Origin: Aselliscus stoliczkanus
Lineage: Eukaryota > Chordata > Mammalia > Chiroptera > Hipposideridae
Assembly (NCBI GenBank): GCA_033961575.1
Contig: CM066731.1
Location: 57,069,501 to 57,133,500, forward strand
Reading direction: 5' to 3'
Length of the DNA: 64,000 bases
The translations under genes were made by a program, and so were the position numbers. The notes below the pieces were generated by a model. That model made no database searches and had not been told where the DNA came from. It saw only the letters and a program-made list of their open reading frames with translations. Below, in pieces: positions 34,679 through 45,270 of this stretch. How positions within the stretch are numbered: the stretch's first letter is position 1; each line of letters opens with the position of its first letter.

Positions 34679-35123
34679 TGAAACTAACAGGTCTTCAGTG
34701 GTTTTATTTCTCTCTGTGTGTATGGGACTCTTAAAAAGTTTTCTTAAATATCTAGAGCCAAAATGAAACCTGAAAATAGCTTTTTGTTATTCTGGTTGTT
34801 GTTTATCAAGAACTAACATGATACTTTTAAATAAATCTTGAATTAAAATTCAACCAGCAGCCTTGTTACAACCTCCTACACATATCCTGATATAGCTGCA
34901 ACATTGCCTTGGGAAAGCTACAAATGTCCTATTCATTTATTCTGAGATCATCCTTCATTCAGGTAATTGCAGGAAAAATTCAATAAGCATGAGGCAAAGT
35001 ACTGTAATAAGGCTATGAATCCCTGGCTCCCTTTTAAATTAGCCTGTTTTGTCTTTCTTTTATATTCTTATATTTTAAGTCTTTTTCTATTCCCTCTTTA
35101 TTAAATTCTATATTCACCTTTTA
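34679..35123. other. Unrecognised sequence
   Basis: Nothing recognised. Confidence 0.4.
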
Positions 35124-35136
35124 AGAACTCATTCTC

Positions 35137-35587
35137 AGGCTGGCTGAGTGGTTCAGTTGGTTAAGAGTTGGCTTAGAGAGACAGCTCTGAGCAACTGGGC
35201 CACCAGTTCCATTCCCACATGGGCCAGTAAGCTGCACCCGAGCTGAGCTGCCACTGAGCTGCCAACAGGTGGCAGGATGGTACAGTTGGTGAGAGCATGT
35301 GCTCCTAACAAGGTTTCAGGTTCGACTCTGGCATGGGATGGTGGGCTATGCCCACGTGCAACTAAGATTGAACTCAGCACCTTGAGCTGAGTGGCTGCGA
35401 GCTGCCAACAGGCGGCCAGATGGCAACTAGACTTGGAGCTGAGCTTGCTGCACCCTCCACAACTAAGATTGAAGGACAACACTTTGGCTGTTCCCCTTCC
35501 CTAATTCCCCAACACTGTTCCCCTTCCCCAATAAAATCTTTAATAATAATAATAATAATAATAATAATATAAATAAATAAATAAATA
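35137..35587 (+). mobile_element. tRNA-derived SINE, dimeric form (type B)
   Basis: Forward SINE with near-perfect duplication AGAACTCATTCTC / AAAACTCATCCTC (35124-35136 and 35588-35600). It holds two tRNA-like units. The first has GTGGTTCAGTTGGTTAAGAG and CAGTTCCATTCCCAC; the second, at about 35272-35340, has TGGTACAGTTGGTGAGAGC (A-box) and AGGTTCGACTC (B-box). The 3' end (ACAACTAAGATTGAAGGACA, CTGTTCCCCTTCCC) matches the type A tail. The tail is AATAAAATCTTT followed by (AAT)n and (AAAT)n. Confidence 0.93.
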
Positions 35588-35590
35588 AAA
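35539..35590. repeat. (AAT)n/(AAAT)n tail of SINE
   Basis: About 12 AAT units, then four AAAT units; it grew from the SINE tail. Confidence 0.9.
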
Positions 35591-35600
35591 ACTCATCCTC

Positions 35601-35789
35601 TTATATATTACAATCAGAATTATCAATGTAATTAAGTTAAACAGTATAAGGCTTTCCGTCAAAGCATCTCCCAACCCTGTCTTTAGTCACTGGTAAATCT
35701 AAGGAATTCTTTAGCTGAAATGGTCCATGTTTAGTTTTGGACAAAAGAAATAAAACATTATACTCTAGCATGAAGGAAACTAACTCATA
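35601..35789. other. Spacer between SINE and mariner
   Basis: Unrecognised short unique sequence. Confidence 0.4.
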
Positions 35790-37099
35790 AAGTCTGACAA
35801 TTAAGTTCACAAATTCATCCTAGAAAAAGTGCTACATACCTCACTTCTGAATATCACTACAGTCACCTCTGAGGTATTCCCCCTTGGAAAGCTATGCATT
35901 GATACCAGTACCTAATCCACCCCTCAAAGCAATTTTGGAACTGTTTTTCTGAAATGGTCATCAGAGCTGTCATATATATTATACTTGATGTCCTGAAGGT
36001 CATCAAAATGTCTTCCTTTCAATATTTTCTTTATCTTCAGGCAAAGAAAGAAGTCACTGGGGGCCAGTCAGGAGAGTAGGGAGGGTGTTCCAATACAGTG
36101 ATTTGTTTACTGGCTAAAAACTCTCTCATGGACAGTATCGTGTGAGCTGGTGCACTGTCATGATGCAAGAGCCATGAATTGTTGGCAAAAAGTTCAGGTC
36201 ATTTTGTCTAACTTTTTCATGTAACCTTTTCAGCGTTTCCAAATAGTAAACTTGGTTAACCATTTGTCCAGTTGGTACAAATTCATAATGAATAATCCCT
36301 CTGATATCAAAAAAGGTTAGCAACATTGTTTTGACTCTTGATTTGGACTGACGGAACTTTTTTGGTCATGGAGAGTTGGCTGGTTTCCATTCTGCACTTT
36401 TTGATGCTTTGTTTCAGTGTCATATTGGTACACCCATATTTCATCACCAGTGATAACATGGCCCAAAACATCATTTTGCCTCTCCAAAAGGTCTTGGCAA
36501 ATTTTGACTCTCCTTTGATTATGTTCATTGGTGAGCTCCTTTGGGACCATTTTTGCACACACCTTTCTCACGCCAAGATTTTCAGTTAAGATTTTCCTAA
36601 CTATTTCTCTATCGATGTTTTCTTGGTCTGCTCTGCTTCTCACAGTCAGCTGACAATTGTGATGCACAATTCGACAAATTTTTTCAATGTTCTCATCAGT
36701 TCTGCCCGTTACTGGCCGCCCTGACTTCTTTTTATCAGTGATGCAGTCTCTCCCCTCAGAAAAACGTTTAATCCATTTGTACTCTGCTGTTTGCTTCATG
36801 GAATTATCCCCATAAACCTGGACTAACATGTCCTTGATTTCACTTCCACTCTTGCCAAGTTTAAGAAGAAATTTAATGTTTGTTCATTTCTCTAAGTCAA
36901 GCTCAGACATTCTCGCGACTGCACACAAAAACACGCATCAATAATGAACGCCACTCAGCAAGACACCACCACATATCGACACGAACACAGCTGTGAGACA
37001 CTGATATACCAAGGTTATGACACCTTACTGAGCTGTTTGTACAGTGTTATCAATGTAAGCACACAGTGGCAAGTTTGCGAACTTAATTGTCAGACCTCA
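35790..37099 (-). mobile_element. Mariner family 1, near full-length copy
   Basis: About 1.3 kb with inverted ends: AGTCTGACAATTAAGTTCAC on the left and, read in reverse, GGTCTGACAATTAAGTTCGC on the right. TA flanks both sides (35788-35789, 37100-37101). A second copy with cleaner ends (CGAGGTC... flanked by TA) lies at 55006-56126. The size and the single transposase gene on the minus strand are those of a complete mariner. All reading frames are now broken. Confidence 0.93.
35807..36910 (-). pseudogene. Mariner transposase, family 1, inactivated
   Basis: The gene would have cut and pasted the element through its inverted ends using a DDD-type RNase-H-like core. The minus-strand start is at 36910. 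Codon 9 is a TGA, in a CpG-decay context. A 170-residue block remains open (36829-36317) with the HTH part, the linker GRPVTGRTDENIE and the first catalytic motif VITGDEIWVY. The second motif (HHDSAPAH in the shifted frame, near 36150) and the third (LAPSDFFL, near 36065) survive beyond frameshifts near 36330 and 36150. The reading ends at 35807. It is clearly dead but colinear along its full length. Confidence 0.9.
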
Positions 37100-37101
37100 T
37101 A

Positions 37102-37420
37102 TGTCAAACCTCATATGTCTTTTTTTAAAAAGAAAATCTAATTTCACTTGCTAGTATTAAAAAATGAATAGCATAAATTTCCTACATTTTATAAAATTAG
37201 TGGCACGTTTTTAAAATAAAAAATGTACATAGAACGTAACTCACTTCAAAACTCCCAAAGTTCAAGATTCTCTACAAAGCACTATTGTGGTTGGTAGGAA
37301 AAAAACCCAATTTCACTTTTCAAAACATGGGGGGCAAAGCATCACTAGAAGTACCTATATAATCTGAGCATATACTACTTGAACTAAATCAAATTATTTT
37401 AAGTTATCAACTTTATCATC
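37102..37420. other. Unrecognised sequence
   Basis: AT-rich, nothing recognised. Confidence 0.4.
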
Positions 37421-37436
37421 AGAAATATAGGAAGGA

Positions 37437-37897
37437 GGGCCGGCCGAGTGGCGCGTTGATTAAGAGCTGGCTTTGGACACCAGCAGCCTCTGTTTGGATC
37501 CCACATATGAGGGCCAGTGACCCTGCCCTCTACAGCGAAGATGGTGAACAGCTCCACCTGGAGCTGGGCTGCTGTGAGTCCCCGGGATGGCATAGCTGCA
37601 GCCCCTGCTGCAGTGGGCTGCCATAGGCTACAGTGAGTGGCTGGCAGCCAGTGTGAGTGGCTGGCAGCCAGTGTGAGCTGCCAAGAGTTGCTGTGAGCGG
37701 CCGTCCAGAGGCAGGCAACCAATCTGCCTCACCGAGAAGAGTGCAATGACGATACCAACATGGGCCAGTGAAGCAATGTCCTCCACAAGTAGACTGAAGA
37801 ACAAAAGGATAGCAACTTGTCTGTTCCCCTTCCCCGGTTCCCCAATGCTGTTCCCCTCTCTCGATTCCTCAATAAAACTCTTTAAAGGGAAAAAAAA
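37437..37897 (+). mobile_element. tRNA-derived bat-type SINE, full length (type A)
   Basis: Forward SINE opening GGGCCGGCCGAGTGGCGCGT. The target duplication AGAAATATAGGAAGGA / AGAAATATAAGAAGGA is at 37421-37436 and 37898-37913. The centre contains two consecutive identical 20-bp units, GTGAGTGGCTGGCAGCCAGT (37633-37672). It ends AATAAAACTCTTTAAAGGG plus an A-tail. Confidence 0.95.
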
Positions 37898-37975
37898 AGA
37901 AATATAAGAAGGAAAGGAAAAAAAAAGAAAAGAAAAAAAAGAAAAGAAAAAACAAAAAAAAAAGGAAAGGAAATA
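37889..37975. repeat. A/G-rich (AAAAG)n tract
   Basis: A purine-only stretch of AAAAAGAAAAG-type units follows the SINE and its duplication. Confidence 0.85.
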
Positions 37976-39514
37976 GCAATTCTAATTTTTGGAAATGACC
38001 TGAATCATTCAAATTACCTCTTCTTAAAGAAAAGAAAAGCAAGCTTAGAATTTCTAGAAAAATTGTCACTAATTAGAATTTAATATTGTTATTGTAGGTA
38101 GCATATTCACTGTAGGTCAAAAGTTTAACATAATAAAGCTCTACTTTCTGTAGGCTTTAAGGAACAATCCTCTTGAATTAATATACCCTTATTTCCATGT
38201 TTAATAATAATAGGTAGAATTTATGTAATATTTTATATTTTATAAAGCTTTTAAAAATGATAACCCCACTTGATCACTCCAGGTGCTCTAACCTGGACCA
38301 CAATCTTTCCATATTCAATTACTGTAGAAGATTCCAATTGAGTATGACCACTGCTTTCATGATATTGTTATGACCCCCAAGTACAACATTGTTCTCACTG
38401 GAAAATCTCATGTGATTTACAACAAGCTATCTACAGTGTCATGTTCAATAATGTTTTACTGTAAAAAATAACAATTGCTTTCAAATGGTTAGCTTTCTAA
38501 ATTCTAAACTTCTGTTGATTTTAATTTACCTGGTCAAAATAGTGTTAATGCACTTTAGTCTGAATTTCCTGATTTCTACTTTTTGCATTCATTGCAATAA
38601 GGGAACTAGTTATTAGTTCTTTGGGTCAGGAAACTGACAGTAAAAGAGCATGCCAGAAAAGGTTTAGTGAAATCCACATATAGATTTCTTAAAACCATAG
38701 TCACCATGTTCTCAGACTCTAAACCCACATGACTTGGTTCCAAGCTTTAAAGTTGAATAGTCTTTAATTACTCTTCGATGCAGTGGAAGAAGAGGCTAAG
38801 GTTGAGCGGCTCTCCTGGCCTTCTCACCCTGATGTTGAGAGAGTGATTAATGTCTTTTTGGCACAGGGATGATTTCATCCAGGGATGTGGGCAGCAGTTC
38901 CATCTGCTTCCTCATCCTTAATCTTCAGTTCTCTCACTGCCATGCTGCACTTCCTCAGCACAGTGTGCTGGAAGTAAGCCACAAGCCACTGAATTAATCG
39001 CCTTTGCTCCAAGCACACCAGGAAGACTAGCAGCAGACAGGATCATGTGACTCCAACATGGATAATTTAGACATCAGCCTATTATGGGGTGTACCCACAG
39101 TAAAAAGACTGGAAAAGGCCATGTTCTCAATTTATCCTTCATCTCTACTGACCTCTCTATAACACACTTGACTTAATACATTTTTGTTCTCTTTGTGCCA
39201 CATAACACAAGTACACAGCCCAGGGTGCTAATTATTGTAATGTACATGAGCTAAGGGGTTAGAAGTTTTTTCCTAAGACCTTCAGACAATCATCATCCAG
39301 ACTGCATCTCAGTTCTAAGTCTATCCATACATTACTTCTACATCTTCCAATCTTTTATCTGTGAAAAGTAAAACAAACCTTGTCCTCTTTTTTTTTCCAT
39401 CTGGCTATTCCTCTCCATAAGACCCAGGTGACAACATCAGTCCTGCCCTGAATTGGAGAGGCAAGGGGATTCCTAGCAGTTATCCAGCTGGTTCAGATAA
39501 GGGGACCTGAAGAC
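37976..39514. other. Unrecognised sequence
   Basis: About 1.5 kb with no recognised repeat, gene or microsatellite. This is one of the longer repeat-poor stretches here. Confidence 0.4.
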
Positions 39515-39945
39515 GTGTTCACTCATTCATTCATTCACTCATTCATTCAATATATATTTATTAAATACCTATGAGTCATTATGCTAAGTACTGTGAGAAA
39601 ATAAAGATGATTCAAATCCAGGGCTTATCCTAAAAGGGTTTACTGTCTATCAGTAGAGATTAAAAAAAACAATCTACATACATAACTACTATAATGCCAG
39701 GATAGAGTGTGACGCAGTCCATAGAGAACAAGAGCCTCCATAAGAGAGGTAAAGACAAAGAGCTGTTGAGTGCTAGCTGATAGGGTCTGAGAAAGTTTTA
39801 TAGAGAAGGTGGCATGTGAGGATAAGTAGGGTTTGAACTTTGGAGAGGAAGGGAAGCCCATTTAAGCTCAGCTGCAAGCCTGAGCAAAGGAGTAACGTTG
39901 GGACAAAGCACCAGAGTATACAGCACCTCTCGACAATACAGCACT
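39515..39945 (+). mobile_element. L2-era interspersed repeat with (ATTC)n opening
   Basis: ATTCATTCATTCACTCATTC leads into ATATATATTTATTAAATACC and then GGTGGCATGTGAGGATAAGT, GAAGCCCATTTAAGC and GAGCAAAGGAGTAACG. The order is typical of ancient repeats of the kind also seen at 12135, 19690 and 48040. Family not assigned. Confidence 0.5.
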
Positions 39946-40130
39946 GTGCAGAGAATGCTAGATTTGGAATCAAAGCTACGGGTCAAGGCCCAGCTCTGCT
40001 AGCTTTTAGTCCTATAACCTCAGTCACTTAATTTCTCTGAGCTTCAAATTCTTTCTGTAAAGTGGGAAAGGTAATTATTGTTCAGACTTGCATACTGTTG
40101 TGCAAATAGGATAATGAAGTTAAAGTGCAT
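39946..40130 (+). mobile_element. MIR SINE fragment
   Basis: AGCTCTGCTAGCTTTTAGTC, TCAGTCACTTAATTTCTCTG and AGCTTCAAATTCTTTCTGTA follow MIR order. Confidence 0.75.
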
Positions 40131-40299
40131 GGTTACAATTAAACTCATGTCCCCTTTTCTCAAGACTCTTCTTCCCATTTGCTTTGCATTTCTGCCTCCT
40201 GATTTTTCCCCATAGTTTTCCTCACTTTGGCTCCAATATCCCATCCTCTCCCAAAAGAAAAATAATAACCAGAATCTCATAAAATAGTCATCCCTGCTT

Positions 40300-41115
40300 C
40301 TCCCAAGCCTAGATGCTCAATAAATATTTGGATAAATGAATATATGAGTGAATCCACATCTCCAATCTTGACTTTAGTTCCAAATTCCATCACAGACTGC
40401 ATGTTCTATTGGCACCTTAAACTCAACAAATTACAAACCAAACTCATCATCATCCCTCTCAAAAACAAATCCTTTTTTCATGATTTTCTATTACTATTAA
40501 TGATACCACCATTCTCTGAATCACCCAAGCTCAAATCTGCATTGGTTCCTCACCTCACACTCATTACCTTTTTGTCATTTATCAATTCTTATTGATGGTT
40601 TCTTTAAGATAATCCTCACATCTTTTTTCTCTCATCTCCAGACTGTTAACCACCTAAGACCACGGACCAATTTATCTTCCTATAGCTGTGATTATTTTGT
40701 TCCCTGGAGGGTTAGGGATGTTTCCTTTGTCAGATGAACTGTGTAAACACTTTAACCTGGCACTACAGATCCCCCAAAATCACACCCAGAATTACTTTCC
40801 CAGTCCTAACTTGTACAGGTTCATTATATATACCTTATGTCCCGATTCAACAGGATCACTGTTCATTATTCTCTTCAGACCCTACTCCTTTCCGCCAGCC
40901 TAAAGGCCTTACGTACCTTTAATATTCCAGCTCAAACGTTTCCTCAACCATAAGTCCTCAGCCAGAATAAGCATCCCCTCCACAATCCTCCAGGCCACTT
41001 AGTTCAAACTTCACACATTTGGCTTTACATTTTAGAAGTTTGTTCACTTATTTTTATCATCCTCATTAGCTCATAAACTCATCTACTTTGTTCGAAATAT
41101 GTACAGAAGCTGGTT
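40300..41115 (+). mobile_element. L2 LINE fragments
   Basis: TAGATGCTCAATAAATATTT at 40310 is an L2 3' end. Further L2-like blocks follow to about 41100, including CCTCAACCATAAGTCC and GCTCATAAACTCATCTACTT. Edges are approximate. Confidence 0.5.
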
Positions 41116-41199
41116 ATGCCAACAGAGCTGGAATTTATTGCTAAGGAGTCAGCAATTAAGAAAACAGTCGTGGTCTATGCCCTGGTGAAGCTTCCTTCT

Positions 41200-41830
41200 C
41201 AGCAAACAAAATAGGAGTGTTCAAGGACCAGGACAAGTCCAGAGCAGCTAATGGAGGAAAGCACATGAAACAAGGTCAGGGATGTGGACCAGTCTATAAG
41301 GGGCCTTGGAGCCATGATAAGAAATGGACTGTTCTTCTAAATGTGAAGAAGCCAGCGATGGGCTTTATGCAGCAGAAAGAGAGATTGTATTTGGGTTTGT
41401 CAGAGGCCCACTGGCTGCTGTGTAGAAAGTGGGTTGTAGGAAGACTGGTTAAGGAGGCCATTCCCATATTTAGGCAAATAATGATAGTGGTTTGCTCTAG
41501 AGTGGTAACTGTGAAGATGGAGAAAAGTAGATGGATCGGGGGTACATGTTGGAGATAAAGTCTACAGGACCTGTTAATGGACTGAATATGGAAGGAGAAA
41601 GAAAAAATTGGAGGTAAGGATGACTTAGCTCTTTGATGTGAGCAGCTGCATGGGAGACATTTCCTGAAATGGAAGAAGTTGAAGGCGAGCAGGTTTAGGA
41701 GAGTGATAGGTAGATGAGAGAGGCTTGAACATGTTGGAATGTTGATGGAAATGATCCAGCAGAGAAGACAGAAGATACAGGACAAAGAAGGGATTGGTCC
41801 TAAGGGGCCCCAGGGTCAAAAAGTCTGCTG
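41200..41830 (+). mobile_element. Ancient mammalian interspersed repeat
   Basis: GGCCCACTGGCTGCTGTGTA, AGACTGGTTAAGGAGGCCAT, GATAGTGGTTTGCTCTAGAG and GTAAGGATGACTTAGCTCTT are blocks of a widespread ancient repeat. A long open frame on the opposite strand (41785-41294) is incidental. Confidence 0.5.
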
Positions 41831-42339
41831 TCCTGCCAAATCAAGGCATTGGGGCCTCAGTGTCATTAAGCAAATGAGACTTCAGACCATGGACAATGGC
41901 TGGTCAGGGTGGAGGGACACTGGATTACACATGCACAAAAGAATAAATGAGTCTGTTCAATGACCACAATGCTCTATTCTAATCTTTATATCTTTCAGAA
42001 GCAACATGAAAAAAAGAAATCTTGGAACATGTTTCGTCATTATTCCCTATGCAGCCCTCACTGGATCATATCCCTCAGCATTCAAACATGTTCCAGGCAG
42101 GTTGCAAAGCAGTGTACATCGTATCATCTACTACATGTATGTGTACACACACATGCAGACATTTTATACATATTGAGGAATAATTGAGGACTACCATTAA
42201 AATGCAAATAGGGAGTATCTTTTTAATTGGATTATGAATAATTTTTTTCATTGTCTGCATTTTATAAGTTATCTACAATGAACATGTACTATTTTTGTCT
42301 TTAAAAAATTAATAAAACTGTTAGATAAATAAATATCTG
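41831..42339. other. Unrecognised sequence
   Basis: Nothing recognised. Confidence 0.4.
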
Positions 42340-42437
42340 GGGCTCTCAGAAATACTCAAGTTCTGGATGATTTTTCAGGGAGAAGGAAGAGGTTAGCACA
42401 GTCAGCAGCATAGTTTTACTCAGGGCATTTGCTCTGT

Positions 42438-42560
42438 GTGTTTGTCTGGTCTCTCCTCCCACAGGCAGCATGTCCTTCCTCCCCAAGGCAGCTGCTGACG
42501 TCCCAGCCACCACCTCCTACCTGCAGGAGCTGCCGCTATTCTGAGAAAGCTCCTTTACCA
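42438..42560 (+). other. Candidate exon with 24-codon ORF
   Basis: A pyrimidine tract, GTCTGGTCTCTCCTCCCACAG (42443-42464), would make a good splice acceptor. Six bases later an ATG (42470) opens a 24-codon frame ending at TGA 42542-42544. The block is GC-richer than its surroundings, is not in a recognised repeat, and lacks a clear donor site downstream. It could be a terminal or non-coding exon, an unrecognised repeat, or chance. No function is proposed. Confidence 0.25.
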
Positions 42561-42599
42561 GCATTGAGAGTCCAGTAAAGGTCCCCACTGCCATTTCTC

Positions 42600-43073
42600 A
42601 GACCACCTTTATAACTAAAAAAAATTTTTTCCAATAAGTATTACATTCATATATTTTAAAATTCAAAGGTACAGACAGTATAGTGAAAGCTCTTCCTCAT
42701 ACCCCTTTTCCCTAGGTACCCGGCTTCCCTCCCTAGGGGAAGCAAATGTAATCAGTTTCTTGTGTAGCCTCCTAGAGATAAATAATGTAATAATAATGTT
42801 TTAAATTTATTACATAATAAAGAAAATTTTTGTTTAAAAAAATTAGAAAATACAAATAACCACTCAGAAAACAATAGAACCAACCCTCTGGTGCTGTTAA
42901 CATTTGGATATATATCATTCTGGATTTGTGTGTGCTTAAATGAATACCTATGTATATTGAAAAATTAGAATAAAACAAATAATTAAAATAATGTATAAAA
43001 TTTTAAATATCATGTGTATCAATTATTCCTAAATATCCTCTTTCAAAATTTAGATCATACTGTAACCTTTTTA
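42600..43073 (-). mobile_element. Old LINE-1-type fragment, antisense
   Basis: AAAATTCAAAGGTACAGACA, then TAGTGAAAGCTCTTCCTCAT, AAATGTAATCAGTTTCTTGT and TTCTGGATTTGTGTGTGC belong to a common old L1-associated antisense block. It resumes after the younger insertions at about 45400. Confidence 0.55.
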
Positions 43074-43426
43074 AATTTTTTTAAAAATTTTGAACATTTT
43101 ATTTGTTTTAATTTTTAAAATGTATTGAAGTGACATTGGTTAATAAATTATATAGGTTTCAAGTATACTATTCTATAATACATCATCAATATATGAAATT
43201 GTGTGTTCACCACCCAAAATCAAATCTCCTTCTGTCACCATATATTTGACCCCCTTTACCTTTTTCTATCTCCCCACCCTTTCCCCTCACCCTCTGGTAA
43301 CCGCTAAATTGTTGTCTATGTCTATGAGTGTTTGCTTGTCTGTTTGTCTTGTTCATTCATTGCTTTCAGTTTATATACCACATATGAATGAACTCATATA
43401 GTTCTTGACTTTTTCTGTCTGACTTA
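43074..43426 (-). mobile_element. LINE-1 3'-end fragment, antisense, left of mariner
   Basis: GTATTGAAGTGACATTGGTT, TATAGGTTTCAAGTATACTA and CTCTGGTAACCGCTAAATTG are an antisense L1 3' end. The break at 43425 falls in GACTTA, and TTTCGTTTAGC after the mariner restores the normal L1 order. Confidence 0.8.
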
Positions 43427-44696
43427 CTGGGTTGTCAGAAAAGTCATGATGCATGTTTGCAACACATGGCACGAGTTCATTTTGGGAAGTATTAGAGTCA
43501 TTCGCATCTATGTTATTGCTATGTCATTTGACAGCTGACAGTTCTAGCTTCATTCTAAAAACAAAAATTGAGCGATTTGGTTGAGTTTTGGAGATTTTAC
43601 AGGTTGAAGATGGAGACCAAACTGTGCATTTTTGCAATACTTTACTGTTTTACTTCCAAAAAGGGAAGAACGCATGTCAAGCTTGTGAAGAGTTGCATAA
43701 AGTTTATGGTGACAATGCTCTACGAGAACATCAATGCCAACGATGGTTCACGAAATTCTGTGCTGGTGATTTTGATCTCAACAACGCTCCTCGGTCAGGG
43801 AGGTCCACCAAGGTTGATCATGACAAAATAAAGGCATTGATCGAGTTAAATCCACATTACACGACACGAGAGATTGCAGAAACATTGAACTTCCATCATT
43901 CAAGTGTTCACGACCACCTGAAGAATGTGGGATACATAAGCAAGCTTGATATTTGGGTTCTGTCTGAACTCAGGGAAGTTCATTTGACAGCATGTATAAA
44001 CATCTGCAATATGCTCCTTAAACATGAAGAAAACGATCTTTGAATCGACTGATAACTGGTGATGAGAAGTGGATTGTTTACAACAATGTGGTGTGCAAAT
44101 GGTTTTGGTCCCGATGTGATGATTCGCCTCAAACAACATCGAAAGCAGATATTCATCAGAGGAAGATTATGCTCTTGGTGTGGTGGGATTTTAAAGGTGT
44201 CATGTTTTTCAAGCTCCTACCAAGGATCCAAACAATCAAATGTGTACTGTCAGAAATTAGACAGTTTGAACAAATCCATCATCCAGAAACATCCAGAGCT
44301 TGTTCATTGGAAAGGAGTTGTGTTCCATAGCGACAACGCGAGACCACACACAAGTTTGATCACTCATCAAAAATTATTGGAGCTTGGGTGAGATGTGTTG
44401 CCATACCCACCATACTCGCCTGACCTTGTGCCATTAGACTTCCACTTGTTTCACTCTCTTCAAAACTCCTTGCATGGTATAACGTTCAATTCACATGAGG
44501 CTGTAAATCAGCACCTTGTTCAGTTTTTCGCAAATAAATACAGGTCCTTCTATGAACGAGGAATTATGAAGCTCACTGAAAGATGGCAAAATGTTATTGA
44601 ACCAAATGGGCAATATATCATTGATTGATCTTTATATAAATAAATGGCCTTTGAAAAACATAGACAAAATATGTCATGATTTTTCCGACAACCCAA
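43427..44696 (+). mobile_element. Mariner family 2, 1,270-bp full-length copy
   Basis: Ends CTGGGTTGTCAGAAAAGTCA and, reversed, TTGGGTTGTCGGAAAAATCA, are inverted repeats. TA lies at 43425-43426, and CA (decayed TA) at 44697-44698. It sits within an antisense L1 and encodes a transposase relic on the plus strand. It is the parent type of the 79-bp MITE at 23332-23410. It differs from family 1 in its terminal sequence and transposase. Confidence 0.93.
43560..44628 (+). pseudogene. Mariner transposase, family 2, inactivated
   Basis: The frame at 43588-44043 keeps 151 residues with the N-terminal HTH region (RWFTKFCAGDFDLNNAPRSG) and the second HTH (TTREIAETLNF). It is followed by VGYISKLDIWVLSEL, a signature of the group. 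A stop at 44041 and a frame change lead to LITGDEKWIVY (first catalytic Asp) in another frame. SDNARPHTS (second) is in a third frame. After a TGA replacing a tryptophan codon near 44390, YSPDLVPLDFHLF (third) follows, and the gene ends at 44626-44628. All three catalytic motifs of a DD34D mariner are recognisable, but the gene is dead. The overall style is close to the mariners fixed in primates as Hsmar elements; subfamily not assigned. Confidence 0.9.
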
Positions 44697-44698
44697 CA

Positions 44699-44814
44699 TT
44701 TCGTTTAGCAAGATCCATCCATGTTGTCGCAATGGCAGTATTTCATCTTTCTTATGGCTAATATTCCATTGTATATATGTCCCACACCTTCTTTACCCAA
44801 TCATCTGATAACTC
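44699..44814 (-). mobile_element. LINE-1 fragment, antisense, right of mariner
   Basis: TTTCGTTTAGCAAGATCCAT, CATGTTGTCGCAATGGCAGT and GGCTAATATTCCATTGTATA continue the L1 split by mariner family 2. Confidence 0.85.
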
Positions 44815-44874
44815 TGTGTAGCAATTTTTCCTAAATATACTCTTTCAAAATTTAGATCATACTACAACCTTTTA

Positions 44875-45094
44875 TTTTTTTTTAATTTTTAAAAATTTAT
44901 TTTTCAATTACTGTTGACCTATAATATTATATTAGTTTCAGGTGTACAAAACAACCTAATGATTAGACATTTGCATACCTCACAAACCCAGTAACCCAAT
45001 AAGCCTATTACTCATCTGACACTGTGCATAGTATTATAATATTATTGACTATATTCCCTATGCTTTACTTTACAACCCCCGTGACTATTTTTTT
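44875..45094 (-). mobile_element. LINE-1 3'-end fragment, antisense
   Basis: TTACTGTTGACCTATAATAT, ATATTAGTTTCAGGTGTACA and TGCTTTACTTTACAACCCCC are a further L1 3' end placed tail-first after a duplicated flank. Confidence 0.75.
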
Positions 45095-45270
45095 TCAATT
45101 ATAGTTGACATTCAATATTATTTTATATTAGTTTCAGGTAGATATACAGCATAGTAGTTAGACATTTATACGATTTATGAAGTGATCCCCCTGATAAGCC
45201 TAGTATCCACCTGACACTATATATAGTTTTAATGATATTATTTCCTATATTTCCCATACTGTATTTTAGT
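45095..45270 (-). mobile_element. Second antisense L1 3' end
   Basis: CAATTATAGTTGACATTCAA opens a second L1 3' end, immediately after the first. It stops at about 45270, where sense L1 sequence starts with TATTATGCTAAGG. Confidence 0.75.

Noticed and set aside
35272..35340. tRNA-gene-like A-box and B-box
   Set aside because: The sequence is the second tRNA-like monomer of a SINE; the cloverleaf is not kept and the unit is embedded in a retroposon with target duplications.
41294..41785. 163-codon open frame on the minus strand
   Set aside because: It lies opposite an ancient interspersed repeat and has no motif or conserved start context.
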